DNA from: an uncultured Aquimarina sp.
GTDB taxonomy: Bacteria; Bacteroidota; Bacteroidia; Flavobacteriales; Flavobacteriaceae
DNA length: 5,400 nucleotides
NCBI GenBank assembly: GCA_937958735.1
Contig: CALGNG010000366.1
Location: 1 to 5,400, forward strand
Direction of reading: 5' to 3'
Of the stretch, positions 1 to 5,038 are shown in pieces. The position numbers and the translations under genes were made by a program. The notes under the pieces are model-generated. The model worked only from the letters and a program-made list of their open reading frames with translations, ran no database searches and had not been told where the DNA came from. Positions within the stretch are counted from its first letter, which is position 1. Every line of letters begins with the position of its first letter.

Positions 1-2
1 GT

Positions 3-1550
3 AAACATATCGAGGGTAGCCATATTTTACGTGCAAAAATAGATATGGAATCTTCTAATATGCTAATGCGCGATCCTATGATGTATCGCATTATGTTTAA
101 AGCACACCATCGTACAGGAAAAGATTGGTGTATTTATCCAATGTACGATTGGACACATGGAGAAAGTGATTATATAGAGCAAATTTCGCACTCTTTATGT
201 TCTTTGGAATTTAAGCCACATAGAGAGTTATACGAGTGGTTTTTAGAACAGATAAATACTACAAATTTATTACCTAAACAACGAGAATTTGCTCGTTTAA
301 ATTTGAATTATACGGTAATGAGTAAGCGTAAGTTACTACAATTAGTAAACGATAAAATAGTTTCTGGTTGGGACGATCCACGTATGCCTACTATTTCTGG
401 ATTAAGAAGAAGAGGATATACTCCAGCTTCTATTAAAAACTTTGTAGAAACAGTAGGAGTAGCCAAACGTGAAAATATTATAGAATTGTCTTTGTTAGAA
501 TTTTGTATTAGAGAAGATCTAAACAAAAGGGCTACTCGTGTAATGGGAGTATTAGATCCTATAAAATTGGTAATAACTAATTATCCAGAGGCAAAAGAAG
601 AAATGCTTCAAATGGAAAATAATCCAGAAGAAGCCAATTCTGGAACTCATGCAGTACCTCTTTCTAGAGAAATATATATAGAAAGAGAAGATTTTAAAGA
701 AGAAGCCAATAGTAAGTTTTTTAGGTTAACGCTTGGTAAGGAAGTGCGTTTAAAAAGTGCTTATATTATTAAGGGAGAATCTGTAGTAAAAGATGCAGCA
801 GGTACTATTACAGAAATTCATTGTACCTACGATCCAGACAGCAAGTCGGGTAGTGGTAGCGAAGCTTCTTTACGTAAAGTAAAAGGTACTTTGCATTGGG
901 TATCTATTAAACATGCTATACCAGCAGAAATACGCGTGTATGACAGGTTATTTACAGACGAAGCACCAGATAGCCATAAGGACAAGAGTTTTATGGAATT
1001 TTTAAACCCAAATTCGCTTAAAACAGTGCAGGCCTTTGTAGAGCCATATTTGCAAAACGCCGATTTAGGAACTTATTTTCAATTTCAACGTTTAGGATAT
1101 TTTACTTTAGATATAGATGCTACTAAAGAAAACCTAGTATTTAATAAAACAGTAGGTTTAAAAGATAGCTGGGCCAAACAAAAACCAAAGGCAGGGCAAG
1201 CCAATCCATCTCAAAAAACAGCTAATAGTGGAGGAGGTCAAGCAAAAAATCCTATAGGAGAAATTCAGAAATTAGGTAAAAAATATACCAACCTACCAGT
1301 AGAAAAGCAAGAAGCCACTAAGTTAAAAATAAAAGAATTAGCCAAGGAAATTAGTTACGAAGAATTAGCTCCCTTATTTGGAACGGCTAAGAAAAAAGTA
1401 GGTACGCGTATTGCTGTGGCTATTGCTTATGGGATATATCTAGAAACTCCAAAAGTAATAGTTACCGAGGCAGGGAAACAATTTATAGAAGATGCTTTAG
1501 AAGATGCTAACGAGCTATTAGTTGCTGCGGCACAAGATATAAATAGTTAA
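3..1550 (+). CDS. glnS: Glutaminyl-tRNA synthetase, 5'-truncated by window edge, with C-terminal extension
   Basis: Class I aminoacyl-tRNA synthetase that charges tRNA-Gln with glutamine in the cytoplasm. The frame is open to the left edge: the codons before the first ATG at 45 read KHIEGSHILRAKID, a conserved GlnRS stretch, so the gene begins outside the window. By comparison with the 554-residue E. coli enzyme, roughly 160 N-terminal residues are missing, including the HIGH motif. Seen here, numbered from the ATG at 45: the active-site half with WCIYPMYDWTHGESD (28-42), HSLCSLEF (49-56), the KMSKS-equivalent VMSKRKL (91-97) and WDDPRMPTISGLRRRGYT (109-126). The anticodon-binding beta-barrels follow, ending in the canonical VFNKTVGLKDSWAK (365-378), where most GlnRS proteins stop. 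This one continues for 123 residues: a Lys/Gln/Gly-rich linker (about 379-402), then a charged, mostly helical-looking segment (403-501). I could not assign that segment to a family. Family identity is certain; only the role of the tail is open. Confidence 0.97.
   Translation, partial: KHIEGSHILRAKIDMESSNMLMRDPMMYRIMFKAHHRTGKDWCIYPMYDWTHGESDYIEQISHSLCSLEFKPHRELYEWFLEQINTTNLLPKQREFARLNLNYTVMSKRKLLQLVNDKIVSGWDDPRMPTISGLRRRGYTPASIKNFVETVGVAKRENIIELSLLEFCIREDLNKRATRVMGVLDPIKLVITNYPEAKEEMLQMENNPEEANSGTHAVPLSREIYIEREDFKEEANSKFFRLTLGKEVRLKSAYIIKGESVVKDAAGTITEIHCTYDPDSKSGSGSEASLRKVKGTLHWVSIKHAIPAEIRVYDRLFTDEAPDSHKDKSFMEFLNPNSLKTVQAFVEPYLQNADLGTYFQFQRLGYFTLDIDATKENLVFNKTVGLKDSWAKQKPKAGQANPSQKTANSGGGQAKNPIGEIQKLGKKYTNLPVEKQEATKLKIKELAKEISYEELAPLFGTAKKKVGTRIAVAIAYGIYLETPKVIVTEAGKQFIEDALEDANELLVAAAQDINS
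1179..1547 (+). other. C-terminal extension of GlnRS (linker plus about 100-residue domain)
   Basis: Coding segment beyond the conserved GlnRS core. It opens with a low-complexity linker rich in K, Q, G, N and S, then gives about 100 residues starting at NPIGEIQKLGKKY. That part contains alternating Lys/Glu helices, a segment ELAPLFGTAKKKVGTRIAVA with small and basic residues, and an acidic end (EDALEDANELL). Known from the literature: some bacterial GlnRS carry a C-terminal YqeY/GatB-tail-like domain that improves tRNA-Gln binding. The position fits, but this tail is shorter than YqeY (about 150 residues) and I do not recognise the YqeY sequence in it. A tRNA-binding role is inference. Confidence 0.7.
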
Positions 1551-1595
1551 TAAGATAGTGTGATCCCTAAACAAGTACAGGATTATACTATCTTA
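1551..1595 (+). terminator. Hairpin directly after glnS stop
   Basis: The arms TAAGATAGT (1551-1559) and ACTATCTTA (1587-1595) are perfect 9-bp complements. The stem continues inward through G-T, T-A and G-T pairs to ATCC (1563-1566) with GGAT (1580-1583), for 16 pairs around a 13-base loop. It begins at the first base after the stop codon. There is no good T-run after the 3' arm, so it may be a weak terminator or an mRNA 3'-end stabiliser rather than a classical intrinsic terminator. Confidence 0.55.
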
Positions 1596-1683
1596 TAAAG
1601 TCTTATAAATACTCAAAAATTCTTGCCAACGCTCAAGTAAGTTTATATAATAAAAATTAGAAGTTAAATTATAATTTTAGAAA

Positions 1684-2121
1684 ATGGATACAGCACAACT
1701 TCATTTTAGATTACTAACATTAGACGATATAGATCTAATTATTCCTCTTACATTACAATTAAATAAAGACTATGCTTCAGAAAAATTGAAGACTTATTTA
1801 ATAGAAATGTTTGATTATAAGAATTACAACTGTTTTGGCCTTTTTTTAGATACTAAGTTAGTAGGGTTAAGTAGTGGATGGACTGCCACTAAATTATATA
1901 GTGGTAAACAACTAGAAATAGATAATGTAGTTATAGACAGTAAACATCAATCTAAAGGTTATGGTGCTCTTTTAGAAAAAGAAATTTATGCTTGGTGTAA
2001 GCAAAGAAATTATAAGTCTATAGAATTAAATACGTATGTGATGAATTCTCGTTCGCATAAATTTTATTTTAATCAAGGTTACGAGATCATTGGTTTTCAT
2101 TTTGAAAAAGATATTAAATAA
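1684..2121 (+). CDS. GNAT family N-acetyltransferase
   Basis: A 145-residue cytoplasmic protein, the usual size for a single-domain GNAT enzyme, which moves an acetyl group from acetyl-CoA to an amine. Motif A is clear: the strand LEIDNVVID (77-85) leads into the pyrophosphate-binding loop Q89-S-K-G92-Y-G94 (Q/R-x-x-G-x-G/A) and helix ALLEKEIYAWC. Motif B is NSRSHKFYFNQGYEIIGFHF (121-140), with the Asn and the Tyr pair usual near CoA and the general-acid position. The N-terminal FRLLTLDDIDLIIPL is a typical GNAT beta1-alpha1. The substrate cannot be read from sequence; small-molecule, aminoglycoside and protein acetyltransferases all share this layout. The ATG at 1684 is preceded by AT-rich sequence with no Shine-Dalgarno, as is common in Bacteroidota. 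It is 133 bases downstream of glnS, beyond a hairpin, so probably its own transcription unit. Confidence 0.88.
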   Translation: MDTAQLHFRLLTLDDIDLIIPLTLQLNKDYASEKLKTYLIEMFDYKNYNCFGLFLDTKLVGLSSGWTATKLYSGKQLEIDNVVIDSKHQSKGYGALLEKEIYAWCKQRNYKSIELNTYVMNSRSHKFYFNQGYEIIGFHFEKDIK

Positions 2122-2127
2122 TTATTG

Positions 2128-2168
2128 AATAATAATCTATAAGAACATTCAATAGATTATTATTTTTT
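2128..2168 (+). terminator. Rho-independent terminator of the GNAT gene
   Basis: A perfect 13-bp stem, AATAATAATCTAT (2128-2140) with ATAGATTATTATT (2152-2164), has an 11-base loop and runs into six T residues (2163-2168). It starts six bases after the GNAT stop. An overlapping alternative stem, ATTGAAT (2124-2130) with ATTCAAT (2147-2153), is also possible and excludes part of the first. Confidence 0.7.
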
Positions 2169-2250
2169 GATAAGAATTAATAATTAAAAATGGATCTATA
2201 ATTTAGTTTTTAATACACTTTTTAATATAAAGTAATGTAAGTACTTATTA

Positions 2251-2298
2251 AAGACATAAAAACCGCTTAAACATCGTTTAAAGCGGTTTTTATGTCTT
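2251..2298. terminator. Bidirectional terminator between convergent genes
   Basis: A perfect 18-bp inverted repeat, AAGACATAAAAACCGCTT (2251-2268) with AAGCGGTTTTTATGTCTT (2281-2298). It is extended by AAAC/GTTT with one bulged A, leaving a 3-base loop. The GC-rich centre is flanked by A5 on one side and T5 on the other, so it works in both directions. It lies between the GNAT gene (+) and the SPFH gene (-), 32 bases beyond the SPFH stop, and would stop transcription from both. Confidence 0.85.
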
Positions 2299-2330
2299 AG
2301 AAGTTTTATTTTTAGAAAAAAAAGCTTTTT

Positions 2331-3320
2331 TTAAATATCAGAATTATAAGGTTCGTTATTATCATTTTTGGGAGTACGGTTAGAAGAAGATTTTTTATTT
2401 ACAATTCCTTTAGCCGCATTTTGTTTTTTCATAGCTTCTCCAATTTGGTTAGAAGCAGAAAAAGAAGCAATCATATTATTTAACATATCGCTACCTGCTT
2501 GTGGAGAATTGGGTAATAAAATTAAATTACTTCCTGTATGCTCTCCAATAGATTGTAATGTATCGTAATGTTGTGTTACTACGATTAGGGCAGAAGCCTC
2601 TTGGGAATTAATTCCCACATTGTTTAAAACATCTACAGACTCTTCCAAACCACGAGCAATTTCTCTACGTTGGTCTGCAATACCTTGACCTTGTAAGCGT
2701 TTACTTTCTGCTTCAGCTTTAGCTTTTTCTACTATTAGGATACGTTGTGCATCACCCTCGTACTGTGCTGCTATTTTTTCCCGTTCCGATGCATTAATAC
2801 GGTTCATAGCTTCTTTTACTTGTTCGTCAGGGTCAATATCGGTAACTAAGGTTTTAATAATATCATAACCATAATCCATCATAGCTTCGTTAAGTTCACT
2901 TTTTACAGCAATTGCAATATCATCTTTACGCTCAAAAACATCATCTAATTTCATTTTAGGAACCTCGGCACGTACTACATCAAATACATAAGAAGTAATC
3001 TGGTCATGTGGATAATCTAGTTTATAAAAGGCATCGTACACTTTTTCTCTAATTACTTTAAACTGTACAGAAACTTTTAATTTTACAAATACATCGTCTT
3101 TAGTTTTGGTTTCTACAATAACATCTAATTGTTGAATTTTTAAACTTAAACGTCCAGCAATACGATCTACTAGTGGAATTTTAAAATGTAAGCCAGATTG
3201 ACGTGTACTAGTAAATTTTCCAAAACGCTCTATTATTGCAGCAGTTTGTTGTTTTACCGTAAATACACTAGCTACAGTAATTACTATAATAATAAAAATA
3301 ATAATAGGATACCCAAACAT
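2331..3320 (-). CDS. SPFH/stomatin-prohibitin family membrane protein, HIR-like
   Basis: A 329-residue membrane-anchored scaffold protein of the SPFH (stomatin/prohibitin/flotillin/HflK-C) superfamily, which forms large ring assemblies and membrane microdomains. Residues 3-21 are one hydrophobic segment (YPIIIFIIIVITVASVF), an N-terminal anchor. The SPFH domain follows (about 22-185): TVKQQTAAIIERFGKF, SGLHFKIPLVDRIAGRLSL, QQLDVIVETKTKDDVFV (63-79), YVFDVVRAEVPKMKLDDVFE (111-130), DIDPDEQVKEAMNRINASER (161-180). An Ala/Glu/Lys-rich coiled coil (about 175-225; EKAKAEAESKRLQGQGIA) leads to the conserved ALIVVTQHYDTLQSIG (244-259). From recall, these blocks match plant hypersensitive-induced-reaction proteins (about 286 residues) more closely than HflC or QmcA. 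The additions here are the transmembrane start and a polar tail of about 40 residues rich in Lys, Ser and Asn. No NfeD partner gene is adjacent. The start ATG lies 40 bases beyond a terminator, so a promoter must sit in that short gap; I see only a poor match there. Molecular role beyond scaffolding is unknown. Confidence 0.92.
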   Translation of the reverse strand: MFGYPIIIFIIIVITVASVFTVKQQTAAIIERFGKFTSTRQSGLHFKIPLVDRIAGRLSLKIQQLDVIVETKTKDDVFVKLKVSVQFKVIREKVYDAFYKLDYPHDQITSYVFDVVRAEVPKMKLDDVFERKDDIAIAVKSELNEAMMDYGYDIIKTLVTDIDPDEQVKEAMNRINASEREKIAAQYEGDAQRILIVEKAKAEAESKRLQGQGIADQRREIARGLEESVDVLNNVGINSQEASALIVVTQHYDTLQSIGEHTGSNLILLPNSPQAGSDMLNNMIASFSASNQIGEAMKKQNAAKGIVNKKSSSNRTPKNDNNEPYNSDI

Positions 3321-3363
3321 AATTGTTATACTTTAATAAGTTAATTATGCTTAAAAGGTACAA

Positions 3364-3386
3364 AAAAAGAGGCATTGCCTCTTTTT
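3364..3386 (-). terminator. Intrinsic terminator of the small secreted-peptide gene
   Basis: A perfect 10-bp stem, AAAAAGAGGC (3364-3373) with GCCTCTTTTT (3377-3386), has a 3-base loop. Read on the - strand it ends in a run of seven T (complement of 3362-3368), the classical form. It lies 23 bases after the stop of the 63-residue peptide gene and 43 bases before the SPFH start, so it separates these two same-strand genes. The A-run and T-run on both sides would let it work on the + strand as well. Confidence 0.82.
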
Positions 3387-3409
3387 ATTGATTTATATTT
3401 TTCTATTGA

Positions 3410-3601
3410 TTAACTAAATATTACATCAATAATATTATTAAAAATGTTAGTAATACTAAAAAAATCATCAGACAAATCAACTTCTTGTTGAATAATTACT
3501 TCTTCGGGAATAGGAGGAGGAGGAGTACCACATTGTGCATATGTAAAAGCAGAAAGCAGTAATAATGTTGCTACTAAAAATTTAGTTTTTAAGGTTTTCA
3601 T
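3410..3601 (-). CDS. Small secreted peptide with signal sequence, function unknown
   Basis: A 63-residue protein I do not recognise. It starts with a textbook Sec signal peptide: basic n-region MKTLKTK, hydrophobic core FLVATLLLLSAF (8-19) and a likely signal peptidase I cleavage after YA or YAQ (21-23). The mature part is only about 40 residues: CGTPPPPIP with four consecutive prolines (27-30), an acidic middle (EEVIIQQEVDLSDDFF) and a hydrophobic, Asn/Ile-rich C-terminus (SITNIFNNIIDVIFS) that could be an amphipathic helix or strand. The single Cys24 follows YAQ, which is not a lipobox (position -1 is Gln), so a lipoprotein is unlikely. The clear signal peptide, its own terminator and the lack of a competing frame argue that the gene is real. 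It is divergent from the GH16 gene. Possible roles include a secreted peptide or cell-surface component; nothing in the sequence decides. Confidence 0.72.
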   Translation of the reverse strand: MKTLKTKFLVATLLLLSAFTYAQCGTPPPPIPEEVIIQQEVDLSDDFFSITNIFNNIIDVIFS

Positions 3602-3848
3602 ATTTTAAGTTATTAAGTTTTATGATTACCATAAAAGTATGCTATTTTATTGATAATATAGTTAAGAAATTAATTTAACAGAATGGGCATAGTATTTATA
3701 TTATAAATAATTATTTAGGGTTTTATAGTTAGAGTTCTAAGCTAAAAATTATAATGGACATACTAGTATTATGTCTAATAGAGTTTATATAAATTAAGCT
3801 TTTTATATATAAACGTTTTGGATTATCTTTAGCAAAAAAATAATGTAA
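3602..3848. promoter_or_regulatory. Divergent intergenic region with two operator-like palindromes
   Basis: 247 bases without a gene, separating the secreted peptide (-) from the GH16 gene (+), so it must hold promoters for both. Two symmetric sequences stand out. GGACATACTAGTATTATGTCT (3756-3776 less its last base) has complementary arms GACATA/TATGTC around a perfect 10-base palindrome ATACTAGTAT (3760-3769). The second is TTTATATA (3784-3791) with TATATAAA (3806-3813) around a 14-base spacer. On the - strand, TACTTTTA (complement of 3632-3639) is near the Bacteroidota -7 consensus TAnnTTTG for the peptide gene, without a visible -33 TTG. In DNA this AT-rich, short palindromes arise by chance, so operator function is inference. 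Confidence 0.4.
3824..3831 (+). promoter_or_regulatory. Possible -7 promoter element for the GH16 gene
   Basis: TATCTTTA matches five of the six fixed positions of the Bacteroidota -7 element TAnnTTTG and sits 17 bases before the GH16 start codon. The expected -33 TTG about 19 bases upstream is not present (a T-run is there instead), so the call is weak. Confidence 0.25.
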
Positions 3849-4841
3849 ATGATAAATATTAATGGCGCTTTAGTATCTTTTTTAATAGTAATATGTTCCC
3901 AAATTAATGCTCAAGATTTAGAGCCAAAAAATACAGTAAATAAGGAATATAGTTGGAATCTTTTAGAAGATTTTTCTGATGAATTTAATGGATCTTCTAT
4001 AGATTGGTTAAAATGGAGTAAAAATAAAAGTTTGCCTAATACCAATGCATGGAAGTGGAATAACGATAGTAATGTAACAATTTCTGATTTTGAAGGAGAA
4101 AATTCTGCTGCGCTTACAATGAAACAAAACGCAAGGAATAAAGAAGATAATGGTACTTATTTTAAGAGTGGTTGTTTACAAAGTCAAAAACAATTACCAG
4201 TAAATTTTGAAGGTTATGTTGAGGCTAGAATTTTTGGATCGGATATTAATGCTAAAGAAGCCCATGGCTTAAATAAAAGAAGAGGTGTTTGTCCATCTTT
4301 TTGGCTGTACAGTAAGTTTTATGAAAACAAAGATGTTGGAGAAGCTATTTATACAGAAATTGATGTGGTAGAATTACAACAATTTGATTACGATGGTAAT
4401 GCTCCTGAGGGGAAAGATAACCAAGACTTTATTACCGATGCAGAGTCTAATTTACATCTAATAAAAAAAACAGATTCTGGTAGAGAATGGTACAGACCTA
4501 AACAACCTAAAGCAAGAGACAGTCAACTTAACAAATACGAATTACCAGGTAAGTTCGATCCTTCTAAAGGATGGCATACTTATGGTTGTGAGATCACTGC
4601 AGATAAGCTTCATTTTTTTGTAGATGGTATCAAAGTAGGGAAATCTATGGATAACACATATTGGAGTAGTAATCCAATGCATGTAATTGCATCATTAGGA
4701 CTTAGAGTACCTTTTGTAGCTTTTAGTAATAATCGATTTCAGGCTGTTAATCCTAAAAAGAATGATAGAGCTAAAAAAAATATTAAAGCAATGCCAGTTT
4801 CTATGTATGTAGATTATATAAGAGTGTGGGAAAAAAAATAG
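3849..4841 (+). CDS. Secreted glycoside hydrolase family 16 enzyme (agarase/porphyranase/carrageenase type)
   Basis: A 330-residue beta-jelly-roll endo-hydrolase of polysaccharides that works by a retaining mechanism. The GH16 signature E170-I-D172-V-V-E175 is intact, giving nucleophile Glu170, assisting Asp172 and acid/base Glu175. Other family landmarks are the start FSDEFNGSSIDWLKW (42-56), YFKSGCLQS (104-112), YVEARIFGSDI (123-133), GVCPSFWLYSKF (146-157), GWHTYGCEITADKLHFFVDG (241-260), NPMHVIASLGLRVPF (275-289) and the closing strand VSMYVDYIRVWEKK. Residues 1-21 form a signal peptide, probably cut at NA|QD; its n-region has no Lys or Arg, which is unusual. Cys16 is not in a valid lipobox. 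There is no carbohydrate-binding module and no type IX secretion tail. The ATG at 3849 is fixed because an in-frame TAA immediately precedes it. The loop sequences suggest an algal galactan rather than laminarin, but substrate specificity is inference. No SusC/D or sulfatase is in the window. Confidence 0.9.
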   Translation: MININGALVSFLIVICSQINAQDLEPKNTVNKEYSWNLLEDFSDEFNGSSIDWLKWSKNKSLPNTNAWKWNNDSNVTISDFEGENSAALTMKQNARNKEDNGTYFKSGCLQSQKQLPVNFEGYVEARIFGSDINAKEAHGLNKRRGVCPSFWLYSKFYENKDVGEAIYTEIDVVELQQFDYDGNAPEGKDNQDFITDAESNLHLIKKTDSGREWYRPKQPKARDSQLNKYELPGKFDPSKGWHTYGCEITADKLHFFVDGIKVGKSMDNTYWSSNPMHVIASLGLRVPFVAFSNNRFQAVNPKKNDRAKKNIKAMPVSMYVDYIRVWEKK

Positions 4842-4914
4842 TACTAATCTATATAAAAAATAAAGGCTTCCAAATAGGAAGCCTTTATTTTTTATATAGA
4901 TTAGTACTATTTTT
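4834..4914. terminator. Perfect 38-bp inverted repeat (hairpin) spanning the GH16 stop codon
   Basis: The bases at 4834-4871 and 4877-4914 are exact reverse complements, 38 of 38, separated by the 5-base loop AAATA. The centre, AAAGGCTTCC-loop-GGAAGCCTTT followed by ATTTTTTAT, is by itself a normal intrinsic terminator. The outer arms (TAGTACTAATCTATATA and its complement) make it far longer than needed. The GH16 stop codon TAG (4839-4841) and the last Lys codons lie inside the left arm. Flanking A and T runs make it symmetric, so it could act on either strand. Most likely it is the GH16 terminator. Confidence 0.85.
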
Positions 4915-5038
4915 ATTATTTGTAACGATAATTTTTTTAAAAATACCTGTAATGATATACTCAATATTTTTTATTAAGTATATAATATAACTTTTAAATT
5001 ATAAGTATTACTTTTATTGCTTTAAAAAATAAGAGAAT

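Noticed and set aside
45..47. ATG at 45 as the start of the GlnRS gene
   Set aside because: The frame is open to the left edge and the preceding codons encode conserved GlnRS sequence ending LRAKID, so this Met is internal.
308..526. A 72-codon - strand open frame inside glnS
   Set aside because: It is antisense to the most conserved part of GlnRS, with no recognisable protein features.
2317..2332. 16-base palindrome A7-GC-T7 overlapping the SPFH stop codon
   Set aside because: There is no room for a loop without breaking the GC core, and homopolymer runs make such symmetry common in AT-rich DNA; the real terminator lies just beyond.
2368..2568. A 66-codon + strand open frame opposite the SPFH C-terminal region
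   Set aside because: It is antisense to a well-supported gene and has no domain or start signal of its own.
3530..3541. Cys24 of the small peptide as a lipoprotein site
   Set aside because: The residue before Cys is Gln; lipoboxes need Gly, Ala or Ser there. Signal peptidase I cleavage fits better.
4695..4964. An 89-codon - strand open frame across the GH16 3' end and hairpin
   Set aside because: It is antisense to the conserved GH16 C-terminus, crosses the 38-bp inverted repeat and gives a low-complexity hydrophobic product with no family features.
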